Shown piece after piece: positions 46,084 to 54,810 of a DNA stretch of 64,000 nucleotides (its first letter is position 1; each line of letters opens with the position of its first letter). The stretch comes from Candidatus Methanoperedens nitratireducens (GTDB taxonomy: Archaea > Halobacteriota > Methanosarcinia > Methanosarcinales > Methanoperedenaceae): positions 36,561-100,560 of the forward strand of contig NZ_FZMP01000196.1 of NCBI RefSeq assembly GCF_900196725.1, read 5' to 3'. Position numbers and translations under genes: made by a program. The notes below the pieces were generated by a model. The model was not told where the DNA came from. It did not search any database and saw only the letters and a list, made by a program, of their open reading frames with translations.

Positions 46084-46617
46084 CTTATTTTTAGTCTTGC
46101 AATATCGCTCTTTTTCGCTGAAAATGCATCCGCAGTACTTCTGCATATAAAGCCCGAAGCCTCTGGCAAGCTCCCGCGATTCCCTGTACCCTTCCTTGAA
46201 ATCCTCATAATAGAACTCAATCCCATTTTCATCCGCCGCTTTTTTCCCTGTTTCGATAAGCACTTCATGCTCCTGGTAAGGGGATATCAGAAGGGTGGTG
46301 GTAAAAGCCTCAAATCCGAGCGTACATGCGGTTTTTGCCGCCTCTGTGAGCCTCATGGTATAACAGAACCTGCACCTGTCATCAGCGTCAAGGGCTCCGC
46401 GCAGGTAGCTCTCGATATTGTAATCATCCTTATAAATCATCCTGGCTCCTTTTAATTCCACATATTTCTCAAGCGATTCCAGCCTGTTCTTATATTCCAG
46501 GTAAGGGTGTATGTTGGGATTGTAAAAAAAGCCTGTTACGTCGTGCCCTTCTTCGACCAGTCGTTTGTGGGGATATGTGAAGCACGGGGCGCAGCAGATG
46601 TGGACGAGGATTTGCAT
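46072..46617 (-). CDS. queH: Epoxyqueuosine reductase QueH
   Basis: QueH (DUF208) reduces epoxyqueuosine to queuosine in tRNA, replacing the cobalamin-dependent QueG. The 181-residue protein has all hallmark cysteine motifs: HICCAPC (Cys8, 9, 12), DDRCRFCYTMR and QKYCGCIFSE, plus FFYNPNIHPYLEYKNR and LLISPYQ. These bind a [4Fe-4S] cluster and an adjacent metal in known QueH. It lies on the opposite strand from queA-tgt, 2.9 kb away, completing the final route to queuosine. Confidence 0.94.
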   Translation of the reverse strand: MQILVHICCAPCFTYPHKRLVEEGHDVTGFFYNPNIHPYLEYKNRLESLEKYVELKGARMIYKDDYNIESYLRGALDADDRCRFCYTMRLTEAAKTACTLGFEAFTTTLLISPYQEHEVLIETGKKAADENGIEFYYEDFKEGYRESRELARGFGLYMQKYCGCIFSEKERYCKTKNKSKP

Positions 46618-46953
46618 GTGGTTTAACTGGGCGTATCTTAGCTTAATTTTTGTGTATGAGGAGATATAGCCATAATCTTTCGGGCTTCATTTTCGACCTA
46701 GGTTTAGAGAAAATTTTAACGACATTATAATTTTTTAACCTCATTGTAATATTGAATACCATTTGAAATATATACTTCTTTTCATATCTAAAAAATTAAA
46801 TATGTAAAATCAGTGGTTGGGCAAAAGCTCAAACAATCATTCTGCAATAATAATAAAAGTGATGGTTGATTGTTTCAAGAGAGTGAGCCCCTTGTCCGAA
46901 GGCAAGACTATAAATTGAACTTAAGAAGAAAATATAAATGGAGGAATAAAAAC
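46618..46953. other. Long leader region with predicted hairpins
   Basis: No gene is visible in these 336 bases. A TATA-like AAATATATAC near 46766 precedes a possible 5' leader for the gene at 46954. Within it AAACAATCA (46830-46838) pairs with TGATTGTTT (about 46867-46875), an outer GGGC (46819-46822) can pair with GCCC (about 46887-46890), and CTTGTCC-GAA-GGCAAG (46891-46906) forms a hairpin. This may be a structured regulatory leader; I do not recognise a known riboswitch class. A GGAGG lies just before the ATG. Confidence 0.45.
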
Positions 46954-47847
46954 ATGAAAAAAAGTAAGGGATTGCAATTAGGCGCGCTACTTGGTGCAAT
47001 GCTGCTTGTGAGCATGGCGGCAGTGGGTGCAGAACAACCGGTAGGTGCAAATCTTAGCAGTAATACAATTAATCTTAGTAATAATACAATTAATCTTAAC
47101 AATAGTACAATCCCTCAAGAAAAGAAACTAGATCAAAATAATACAGGAATTGGAGAACCTACAATGCCTGTATTTAGGGAAGTTGTTATTGTATATTTCA
47201 AAGAAATGCCAGCATCGACTAATGGCTTTGCCTCTAAATACGGTGTAAAACCAATATTCATCGATTCGGATATAAAGATGGCGGCATTTGAAACTCTGCC
47301 CGTAGGAAAGACCGGGCGCGTAAGCCAGAGAACGCTGGATGTAGTCAGCGAGTTTTCAAATGATTCCCTTGTAGAGAAAGCATTTCGTGATGAGTATTTG
47401 TTTATCAATACAAAAACGGGATATTTGTTAATCAATGCAGAAACAGGATATTATTCGACAGAGCCTTTAATACAGGGCCCTGAATACTACGAGAAGCTGC
47501 GTGTGGAATACATTCCCAATATAGTGCGGGTTAGATTTTGGAGGGCTCCTCCATCTCTTGAAGAGTTTGCATCAAAGTATGGAGGAAAGCTCATGGAGCT
47601 ATCGGATGCCGATAAGTTTTTTATGGCGGCTGGCTTTGAAACGAGTAATATCTCTGAATTCATCAATAAAATTTCAACTGATCCATATGTTGCTTCAGTC
47701 TCGCTCGTTGGTACAGAACCAAGTCTCGCTTCTATATCAGTGAATAACAGCTCAGAAGTGGCAGATACGCCCAAGGCATCGGGATTTGAATCAGTTGTTT
47801 CAATATTGCTTCTTATCTCTATTATCTTTATGATGAGAAGGAGATAA
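46954..47847 (+). CDS. Secreted protein with two subtilase-propeptide-like domains
   Basis: ATG 46954 follows GGAGG; the frame is open upstream to 46870 but lacks that signal. A signal peptide (about 1-26) precedes an Asn-rich linker and two related domains (about 76-150 and 190-252). Both have the pattern V-x-V-x-F…FASKYG…KMAAFET or KFFMAAGFET and DPYVASVS, resembling the Inhibitor I9 propeptide fold. The C-terminus SGFESVV, a hydrophobic stretch and RRR resembles a PGF-CTERM-like anchor. The next gene, two bases downstream, is a subtilase without a propeptide, so this is probably its separately encoded chaperone and inhibitor. Confidence 0.7.
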   Translation: MKKSKGLQLGALLGAMLLVSMAAVGAEQPVGANLSSNTINLSNNTINLNNSTIPQEKKLDQNNTGIGEPTMPVFREVVIVYFKEMPASTNGFASKYGVKPIFIDSDIKMAAFETLPVGKTGRVSQRTLDVVSEFSNDSLVEKAFRDEYLFINTKTGYLLINAETGYYSTEPLIQGPEYYEKLRVEYIPNIVRVRFWRAPPSLEEFASKYGGKLMELSDADKFFMAAGFETSNISEFINKISTDPYVASVSLVGTEPSLASISVNNSSEVADTPKASGFESVVSILLLISIIFMMRRR

Positions 47848-47848
47848 T

Positions 47849-49774
47849 ATGAGAAGAAGTATAGGATTTATTCTGAAGTCACTGCTTGCGTCAATGCTGC
47901 CGGTGGGCATGGCTCTCATTCTTGCAGCGAGTACAGCTTCGGCACATACACCAAATGACACATACTGGAGCAATCAATGGGGACCAAATAATATAGATGC
48001 TCCTAATGCATGGAATTATCAGAAAGGCAGTACAACTATTACTGTTGCAATTCTTGATACAGGGATTGATTATAACCATGAAGACCTGACAGGACGTGTT
48101 ATACAGGGATGGAACTTTTATAATAACAGTAATGTAGTCATGGATGATAACAGCAAATCTCATGGAACACGCATTGCAGGTATATCTGGTGCTATCATGG
48201 ATAACAGCACAGGTATTGCAGGTATTGCACAGACCAAACTGCTTGCAGTAAAGGTATGCAATTTTATGCAGAATTGCACCTGGCCTGCTATCACGGATGG
48301 TATCTATTATGCAGCAAATAACGGTGCAAAAATAATAAGCATGAGCCTCCAGAAAGCTGAGTACTATGATCTTGCAGAAATTGCAGCCGACTATGCATAC
48401 TACACTAAAGGAGCTTTACTTGTCGGTGTATCTGGTAATTCGTTCATTGGTGGAGGACAAAACTATATACCATATCCCGGAAATTTTAGCTCGGTTATAG
48501 CTGTTGGAGCAATAGATTCTAATGATCAAAGGGCTTCGTTTTCAAACTACGGTTCCAAACTTGAACTTGTTGCACCCGGGGTTGAGATATTTTCAACAAT
48601 TCGTAATAACGGATACGAAGCCGATTTGTATAATGGTTCTGGCACATCATTTGCAGCCCCGCATGTTGCTGGGGTTGCAGCACTCGTATGGTCGCAGTAT
48701 CCTACATTCAGTAATGAAAATGTTCGAGAGATATTGAAAAATACTGCTGTCGATCTTGGTTCTTCTGGCAAGGACATAGAATATGGTTATGGCAAGGTTA
48801 ATGCATCTGCAGCTGTTACTAGTAACATGCTTAGCAGCTGGCGTTATAACCGCAGATTAACCATCACTGGCTCAACAGCAGGCGCCCAGACAAATTACCA
48901 GATGAAGCTCACAGTCTATAATAGTACCGGAACTGATACACTCGGCAACATCTATCTCGGGGGGAACGCAAAGAACGACTTCAGCGATTTGAGGTTCACC
49001 AAATCAGACGGAGCTACATTACTGGACTACTGGATAGAGTCATACACTCCAGGGATAAGTGCCGTGGTATGGGTAGAGGTTGATTCAATACCGGCAAGCC
49101 CAGGTACAGCAAATATTTATCTCTATTATGGTAATCCATCGGCGATAAGTGTAAGCAGTGGAACGGCGACATTCGATTTTTTTAATAATTTCGAATCAGA
49201 TGCTATAGGATCTGTTCCAGCAGGATGGATAATCGATAAAGGAACATTCTCGGTCCAGAGCGAGACATTAGGTGGAATTACAAGTAAGAGATTATATTCT
49301 AATTCACAAGGTGCAGTAATTCACACGCCATCTGCATCATACCAAAACACTGCGTGGGAGTTTGATGTATATAATCAAGGATTAGATAGCTTTGGAAACG
49401 CCTATCAGCAATCCAGAATTTATTTTTCATATGTAAATGATAACAATTTGGCTGTGGCGTGTCAGAGCTGTTATTTAGGAGGATATCTTCTTTCAGTTGC
49501 AGTCGGAGGTGTCACTACAGTTAATTATGATACTGGTTCTAGCACTGTTGGTACAGGAATTTTACATTATAAAGTTACCAATTATAATAATGTGTGGACA
49601 TTGTATGTAAATGGAGTGCAAATCTATCAGGCAACAGGAAATGGTCCAACTTCTTCAAGCTTTACTACATTGTACACATCTGGCTCAGGAGGAAATGCAG
49701 GATCTTATCCAAATAGATTTGACAATTTTATATATCATAAATATGTAAATCCGGAACCCGCATGGGGGAATTAA
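47849..49774 (+). CDS. Secreted subtilisin-like protease without propeptide, plus DUF2341
   Basis: Signal peptide (about 1-32) is followed almost at once by the S8 catalytic domain: Asp70 in AILDTGIDYNHEDL, His105 in SHGTRIAG, oxyanion Asn197 in VSGNS and Ser267 in NGSGTSFAAPHVAG. The usual 70-100-residue propeptide between signal and enzyme is missing. From about 335 there is a DUF2341 domain (YNRRLTITGS… LDYWIES… ANIYLYYGNP), then a lectin-like beta domain to residue 641. There is no C-terminal anchor. It is cotranscribed with the propeptide-like protein upstream. Confidence 0.88.
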   Translation: MRRSIGFILKSLLASMLPVGMALILAASTASAHTPNDTYWSNQWGPNNIDAPNAWNYQKGSTTITVAILDTGIDYNHEDLTGRVIQGWNFYNNSNVVMDDNSKSHGTRIAGISGAIMDNSTGIAGIAQTKLLAVKVCNFMQNCTWPAITDGIYYAANNGAKIISMSLQKAEYYDLAEIAADYAYYTKGALLVGVSGNSFIGGGQNYIPYPGNFSSVIAVGAIDSNDQRASFSNYGSKLELVAPGVEIFSTIRNNGYEADLYNGSGTSFAAPHVAGVAALVWSQYPTFSNENVREILKNTAVDLGSSGKDIEYGYGKVNASAAVTSNMLSSWRYNRRLTITGSTAGAQTNYQMKLTVYNSTGTDTLGNIYLGGNAKNDFSDLRFTKSDGATLLDYWIESYTPGISAVVWVEVDSIPASPGTANIYLYYGNPSAISVSSGTATFDFFNNFESDAIGSVPAGWIIDKGTFSVQSETLGGITSKRLYSNSQGAVIHTPSASYQNTAWEFDVYNQGLDSFGNAYQQSRIYFSYVNDNNLAVACQSCYLGGYLLSVAVGGVTTVNYDTGSSTVGTGILHYKVTNYNNVWTLYVNGVQIYQATGNGPTSSSFTTLYTSGSGGNAGSYPNRFDNFIYHKYVNPEPAWGN

Positions 49775-49985
49775 GATGCAGAAGCGATATTAAGCGGTTC
49801 TTTGCTATATTGAAAGCATAATCAGGCAGTTCTGGAATGGTTTTGTCGTGGATTACAATAGAAAAAGCACGTAGCTATGGAAAGAAGCATTTGCCGAGTT
49901 TGGGAATTGTATCAAAGGTTCTAAAGGAGTCTTAGTTGAAGCCTTATAAAGTATATTGAAAAAGGTAAACGCAGATGCGTCTACC

Positions 49986-50279
49986 TCAAATCGAATCAGA
50001 AAAGGTAATATCCGCATCCAGGTCATTAACCAGCGAATCCACCGAGGTAAGCTCATTTTCCGTCCCGAACAAGTCATCAGGAGAAGTACCTGAAGAGGTC
50101 TGAGCAGGTGAGGCAGTAACCTGGGTGTTTGCTGCCTGCGGCGCAGGTTGCTGGGTCTGGGCAGGGGAAGCAGGCGCCTGGGTAGAGATGTCAGCCACCT
50201 TGCCTTTCTCCTTATTGCCCAAGCAGCCTAAAGCCGATGCTGCGACTACTAACACAATTAATAGATACATTACTCTCAT
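49986..50279 (-). CDS. Short lipoprotein with Gln/Ala/Pro linker
   Basis: Lipobox ASALGC (Cys19) precedes a low-complexity stretch (SPAQTQQPAPQAANTQ) and a short acidic tail (LVNDLDADITF). 97 residues. It lies 12 bases after the coiled-coil gene and probably shares its transcript. No family recognised; it may be a small surface or adaptor lipoprotein. Confidence 0.6.
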   Translation of the reverse strand: MRVMYLLIVLVVAASALGCLGNKEKGKVADISTQAPASPAQTQQPAPQAANTQVTASPAQTSSGTSPDDLFGTENELTSVDSLVNDLDADITFSDSI

Positions 50280-50291
50280 TTATATCACCTT

Positions 50292-51293
50292 TTAACTGCT
50301 ATTACCTTCTGCTGTCGCGGTAGGCGTTGCTGTAGCTGTTGCGTTCACAGTTGAAGTTGCCACCGGTGTTGCGGTTGCACTTCCGCCGGCTTCAAGTTCG
50401 CCTTTTTCATTAACCCTGGCTTTTCCGAAGAGCTTTCTATAATCCCTGACAAAATCCAGCAATTCCTTACTTGCCGACTTCATTTTTTTGATCGCATCCC
50501 TTTCCAGATTATCTCCCTGGCGCAGGAATTCAGCCGCAGCCTTATTATCTGTCACGGTCCCGTCAGAGGCAAACCCGCTGTGGTTTGCCAGCAAGGTGTC
50601 TGCCCGCTGCTGGATGGCTTTTGCTTCTGCTACAAGGGCTTTGTACCTTGACGCATCATCCTGCAGTCTGGATACATCTTTGTTCTCTGCCTTCGCATTC
50701 TCGATTGCTGTGTCTAATTTTGTCGAGACGTTCTCTGCCCTTGTAATGAATTCATCAACCCGGTGATTGATCAGTATTTCAAGATAATAGCGTGTTTCAA
50801 GCCTTATCTTAACCCACTGGTCTTTTAATTCCTTATGGGCATCCCTTAATTCCTGGAACGTGGTAGCCTGCTGTACTTTTGTTCTTAGCTGTTCCAGTTC
50901 TGCGATGTGCGCATCGATATTTTTAGAGGCATCGAACGGGATGACGCCTTTATTTTCAGAAAGCTCTATCCTGGATTTGAGAACCCCAAGTTGCGCAATT
51001 GTATGGTTAATAGCTCTTTCGACATAGTTCCTGGCTTTCTCTGTTAGCTCTCCCCTGGATTTTGTGTCTTTTGCGTTTTTTAACTTTTCGTTGGCTTCAT
51101 CGAATTGTTTCTTAGCTTCCTCGAATTTCTTTTGTGTGTTTTCATATCTCTCCTTTTGTATCCTGTACTGTTCTTTATCCTTTTCGAATAGCTCTTTTGG
51201 CGTTTGCGCAGCCGCAAGCCCTGAGAATAAGCTCAGTATGAATACAGCCGCGACCAGCGACGTTAATATATTGAGCCTTTGCCTGTTTTTCAT
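50292..51293 (-). CDS. Secreted coiled-coil protein
   Basis: Signal peptide (about 1-29, ending AAAQ) is followed by long heptad-like helices (about 35-80 KDKEQYRIQKERYENTQ and 85-290), and a Thr/Ala-rich C-terminal stalk (TATPVATSTVNATATATP). 333 residues. Probably an extracellular helical bundle tethered to something else. The divergent membrane winged-helix regulator suggests both genes answer an envelope signal. No known family is certain. Confidence 0.68.
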   Translation of the reverse strand: MKNRQRLNILTSLVAAVFILSLFSGLAAAQTPKELFEKDKEQYRIQKERYENTQKKFEEAKKQFDEANEKLKNAKDTKSRGELTEKARNYVERAINHTIAQLGVLKSRIELSENKGVIPFDASKNIDAHIAELEQLRTKVQQATTFQELRDAHKELKDQWVKIRLETRYYLEILINHRVDEFITRAENVSTKLDTAIENAKAENKDVSRLQDDASRYKALVAEAKAIQQRADTLLANHSGFASDGTVTDNKAAAEFLRQGDNLERDAIKKMKSASKELLDFVRDYRKLFGKARVNEKGELEAGGSATATPVATSTVNATATATPTATAEGNSS

Positions 51294-51393
51294 ATTAGTT
51301 CCTCCTTCTTATCAATCGCATAACGCAATTGTCTACCCGTTCTACAATCACCGAACAGATAAACATACTTTTACAGCATCAAAATTTAAACGT

Positions 51394-51470
51394 TTATGAA
51401 GCTTCATAACCCTTTATAAAACTTTATCAAAGTCCATAATCCATTATAGAGCCCCATAAATGCTTGTTTT
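51394..51470. promoter_or_regulatory. Palindrome and phased half-sites between divergent genes
   Basis: TTATGAAGCTTCATAA (51394-51409) is a perfect 16-base palindrome. It is followed by CTTTATAAA, CTTTATCAA, CCATAAT, ATTATAG and CCATAAA spaced about 10-11 bases apart up to about 51465. Lying in the 224-base gap between the coiled-coil gene and the winged-helix regulator, it looks like an operator array for a helix-turn-helix protein. Confidence 0.5.
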
Positions 51471-51517
51471 ACTTTAGAATAAACTATATATACAGTTTTA
51501 TAAGATTATAAGAGTAC

Positions 51518-52258
51518 ATGCCCAGGGACACGAAAGGACTCCTGATATTCTTTTTGATAGCCGTACTAGTTACAGGCGCACAGGGGGCAACCCTGCACGG
51601 CACGGTATATGAATGGCAGGATTTTGAAAAGCCTCTAAGGAACGCTATAGTCGAGGTGAACTCAACACCTGTGCAGTACACGGTCGCAACAGCAGGGATC
51701 TACTCGTTCAACCTGTCACCCGGCAATTACCTTATCAAAGCAAAATACTACAGGAACAATGTCCTTGAACTCAGTACCGAAGAGGAAATCCAGGTAGGCC
51801 ATGAAGGGGATTTTATCCGCGACCTCCTGCTTTTCCCTCCGACGGACACGGAGTACGAGTACCTCGGGGATATTAATTTTACAGATAACATGGATGTAAA
51901 AAATGAAGTAAGCCCGTATATTTATATTGTAATTATTTTAATAGTTATCCTGTCCGCTATAATAATCTTTTACCGGCTTAACAAAAGCAATAGCGACAGA
52001 ACCGTCATTAATGAAACTCCTTTACCGCCCCCTGCGGCTGTAACCGGAACCGGGGAACTTCCCTCCGACCTGCAGGAACTGTATAGCTTAATACTGAAAA
52101 CGGGCGGCAGGTCAACCCAGAAGGAACTGCGGAAAAAAACGTCATACTCGGAGGCAAGGGTCAGTCTGATGCTGGATGACCTGGAGAACAGGGGTTTCAT
52201 TAAAAAGATCAAAAAAGGACGGTCAAACATTATTATCGCTGAAGTCCAAAAAAATTGA
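51518..52258 (+). CDS. Membrane-bound winged-helix regulator with extracytoplasmic domain
   Basis: Signal/transmembrane segment (about 8-23) leads to an outside beta domain of carboxypeptidase-regulatory type (LHGTVYEWQDFEKPLRNAIVEVN… YSFNLSPGNYLIKAKYY). A second transmembrane helix follows (about 133-153, YIYIVIILIVILSAIIIFY), then a cytoplasmic winged helix (about 185-246, STQKELRKKTSYSEARVSLML, with the wing KIKKGRSNIII). It could carry an outside signal directly to DNA. The palindrome upstream and the divergent secreted-protein gene are plausible targets. Typical of Methanosarcinales; no specific signal known. Confidence 0.75.
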   Translation: MPRDTKGLLIFFLIAVLVTGAQGATLHGTVYEWQDFEKPLRNAIVEVNSTPVQYTVATAGIYSFNLSPGNYLIKAKYYRNNVLELSTEEEIQVGHEGDFIRDLLLFPPTDTEYEYLGDINFTDNMDVKNEVSPYIYIVIILIVILSAIIIFYRLNKSNSDRTVINETPLPPPAAVTGTGELPSDLQELYSLILKTGGRSTQKELRKKTSYSEARVSLMLDDLENRGFIKKIKKGRSNIIIAEVQKN

Positions 52259-52310
52259 TTTCCTCATTCGTGCACAACTTTACGCCCGTCGTAAACTATA
52301 AATACTTTCG

Positions 52311-52381
52311 TTCGTATATATACGAATTATAGTGGGCAAAACATACTTTTTTTCATACCACCACAATCCTTTGCCCACTAT
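52311..52381. terminator. Palindrome and 12-bp stem-loop between convergent genes
   Basis: TTCGTATATATACGAA (52311-52326) is a perfect palindrome. Next, ATAGTGGGCAAA (52329-52340) is exactly inverted at 52370-52381, with a 29-base loop carrying a T-run. It lies between the ends of the winged-helix gene and trmG10, so a terminator is likely. The palindrome next to it is unexplained. Confidence 0.5.
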
Positions 52382-52388
52382 CCTCCTA

Positions 52389-53405
52389 TTAACCGTTCTT
52401 TTCAAGAACCGAGATGCGTCTTGTAAGGCTCTTATGCACCCTCTGCAGATGGCTCTCGATTACCCTGAACCCCGCTTTTTCTGCAATATCCTCTATCTTG
52501 CGCTCTGAAATAAAAACCGCGCGCTTTCCTTTTTTAAGCACCCTGTGTATCTCGCTTAAGGAACCGGTAAGCAGATCATCCAGTGATTCTGCTTTTATCG
52601 CCGCCGACCTGCCATACGGGGGGTCTGTTACAACGGCATCCACGCTCTCATCGCAAAGCGCCATGCGGCATGCGTCCTGGTACATAAGGGAATAGTCGAT
52701 ATCGTAATAATCAAGGTTCATTTTAGCCCCAAGGAGCAACTTCCGTTGCACGTCGCCTCCGATTGCCTTTATGCCGATAATCCCGGCTTCGACAAGGATA
52801 CCGGCTGTCCCGCAGAACGGGTCGAACAGATACTCTTCCGGCTTTGCTATGTTCACAAGTGCACGCGCTACCCTCGGCATCAGGACACCGGGGTAGAAAA
52901 AAGGCTTATAATGGGGTTTTCGCGCTTCGAACGCTCCCCGGTCAACAGAAGCAACAATATATCCGAAGATGCTCTTATCCCCTGTGAGCAGTACCCTGAA
53001 CGCAATTTCAGGGTTTTTCAGGTCTGCGCAGGCTCCTCTCTGGTAGTAAATCCCGCCTATCCGTCGTTCCATCGACCCGGTGTCCACTTTTGAGCAGTCC
53101 TTTATTCTCCTGACCCTGACGCTGTACGTACCATCTAACCTGATATCGGCTCTGCTTACCGTATCCAGGATATCTTCTTCTGTCGCCCCTCCGATTCCCA
53201 GGACTATCATGAGATGATGGGTCATCGAAAGTCTTTTTGACAGGGCATGTGCAGTCCGGTACGCTTCGTCTTTTAGCTCGATGACAAGGCATCCGTCAAG
53301 CTTTAAATGGATTTTAAAGTCCACATGCAGCGACTCAAGGCAGGCGATCGCTTCAGATGCCGGGATGGTGTCATGTTCGCCTGACAGTTCAAATGCAATT
53401 AACAT
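52389..53405 (-). CDS. tRNA (guanine(10)-N2)-dimethyltransferase Trm-G10
   Basis: The 338-residue protein has an N-terminal THUMP-containing part (to about 150) and a C-terminal methyltransferase with FDPFCGTAGILVEAG and the catalytic motif TDPPYGRS. This is the archaeal Trm-G10/Trm11-like enzyme that methylates G10 of tRNA. It is cotranscribed with truA, three bases upstream. Confidence 0.9.
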   Translation of the reverse strand: MLIAFELSGEHDTIPASEAIACLESLHVDFKIHLKLDGCLVIELKDEAYRTAHALSKRLSMTHHLMIVLGIGGATEEDILDTVSRADIRLDGTYSVRVRRIKDCSKVDTGSMERRIGGIYYQRGACADLKNPEIAFRVLLTGDKSIFGYIVASVDRGAFEARKPHYKPFFYPGVLMPRVARALVNIAKPEEYLFDPFCGTAGILVEAGIIGIKAIGGDVQRKLLLGAKMNLDYYDIDYSLMYQDACRMALCDESVDAVVTDPPYGRSAAIKAESLDDLLTGSLSEIHRVLKKGKRAVFISERKIEDIAEKAGFRVIESHLQRVHKSLTRRISVLEKNG

Positions 53406-53408
53406 AGC

Positions 53409-54218
53409 CTATATTATCATGCTCTCTTTTAATTCCCTCAGCATCTCAGCCATAACGCCGTGCCACCGGAACTGTTCCTCAAGACTCTGTCTTACGGTTT
53501 TTTTTGCGTACGCATCCTCGTCCCAGATTATATTCTCATACTCGACGTTCTTAAAAATAAGACCATAAGCAGGAGCAGGCTCAAGCCCTTCGGTAAACTC
53601 CGCCGGATTAAGCATCTGTTCAAGCCACGATAAGTCCTTCGCCCCGCAACCCGTCATTTTCATCGCCGTGGCGATCTTGCGCACCATATGCCGGATAAAA
53701 TGGTCTGCCCGGATGTCCATAATGGTGAATTCTCTCTCTACCCGCATCTCGATTTTCTCTATCCTGCATATGCTGCTCTTTTCTTTTTCAAGCGTGGCAA
53801 AATTGGCAAAGTCGTGTACTCCTTTTAACAGCCGCGAGGCATTACGAAGCAGGGAGATGCTGTATTTCCCGCACATAATATACCTGTACTCGCGGCTTAA
53901 GGCACTGCTGTGCGGGTCAAAGTCGGAAGGTACATGAGCCCGTGCCCATACCCATATCGTCGGGGGAAGTCTGGTATTTATAGCTCTGGCTGTGAACGCA
54001 TCCGGGTCAGCCGTATCGAACGCTATCACCTGACCGAGCGCATGTACTCCTTTATCGGTCGCGCCTGCAGCAATGTAATTAGCTTCATGCGGATTGTTTA
54101 TAATGTTCAATTCCGCAAGAGCCCTGAAGAGTTCACCTTCAATGGTCCTGACATCGGGATGGAATCGGAAACCGTGGTAGTCCGTGCCTATGTATGCAAC
54201 CTGTAGAGCGATTCGCAT
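53409..54218 (-). CDS. truA: tRNA pseudouridine synthase TruA
   Basis: Pseudouridylates positions 38-40 of the anticodon arm. The 269-residue protein has the start RIALQVAYIGTDYHGF, the catalytic AGATDKGVHALGQV (Asp), the middle FDPHSSALSREYRY and HFIRHMVRKI. The tail has DLSWLEQMLNP and GLEPAPAYGL. It precedes trmG10 on the same strand. Confidence 0.93.
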   Translation of the reverse strand: MRIALQVAYIGTDYHGFRFHPDVRTIEGELFRALAELNIINNPHEANYIAAGATDKGVHALGQVIAFDTADPDAFTARAINTRLPPTIWVWARAHVPSDFDPHSSALSREYRYIMCGKYSISLLRNASRLLKGVHDFANFATLEKEKSSICRIEKIEMRVEREFTIMDIRADHFIRHMVRKIATAMKMTGCGAKDLSWLEQMLNPAEFTEGLEPAPAYGLIFKNVEYENIIWDEDAYAKKTVRQSLEEQFRWHGVMAEMLRELKESMII

Positions 54219-54373
54219 GGATTTTAAATTGGTACGTAGATATATAAATCTTCGGTAAAAAAATTTATAAACAAAAAGCTGGATTGGGCACTGTTAAAAA
54301 ATATAAAATAACCCTGGTCAGCGTGCAAAAAAATATATACCTCCTGAACGTACCCTATCCAAAAGTGAGCAGC

Positions 54374-54790
54374 ATGAAAAAACGTATTAGTGGCTTCTTT
54401 TCCGAAAGTAAGAACTGGGCAATGGTTTACCTGTTCATAATTTATCTGGATACACTGCTGACGCTCGTAGGAACGCATCAGCCCGGCTTCGCTGAGGCTA
54501 ACCCGATCCTGAGAAGTGCATTCCTTACAGGAGATCTTAAACTGCCGCTGCTTTCTGCAGCTTCGATAGTCCTGGTCATGTTAGCGGTAATAAGGGGCTG
54601 GAATATTAAAATAACAGAAGGGGATAACGTTTACTTAAGCAACACAAGCAGGGCTTTAAGATTCGCTGCGTGGATGCTGATCCCTGTCTATTTTTATTTC
54701 ACGTCTTTTGGGTGGATGTATCTGATGAGCTATAATAGTACCCCGCCGTTTTATGAGTATTTCCTGCATGTCCTTGAAACAATGTTATAG
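54374..54790 (+). CDS. DUF5658-like membrane protein
   Basis: I place the start at 54374 (MKKRISGFFSES), because TATA-like AAAAAATATATACC near 54330-54341 would start the message after the upstream ATG at 54284. 138 residues with four hydrophobic helices and the family pattern YLDTLLTLVGTHQPGFAEANP, as in the protein at 43523-43951. A second segment TSFGWMYLMSYN follows. Function unknown. Confidence 0.65.
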   Translation: MKKRISGFFSESKNWAMVYLFIIYLDTLLTLVGTHQPGFAEANPILRSAFLTGDLKLPLLSAASIVLVMLAVIRGWNIKITEGDNVYLSNTSRALRFAAWMLIPVYFYFTSFGWMYLMSYNSTPPFYEYFLHVLETML

Positions 54791-54810
54791 CAGTTTTTGA
54801 GATCCCTGGA

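Noticed and set aside
46819..46906. Known riboswitch such as the c-di-GMP class (GGGCAAA word)
   Set aside because: The rest of the consensus is missing, so only an unnamed structured leader is reported.
49775..49985. Transposase remnant (frame with DIKRFFAILK)
   Set aside because: The match is short, frames are broken within a few codons, and no terminal repeats are seen.
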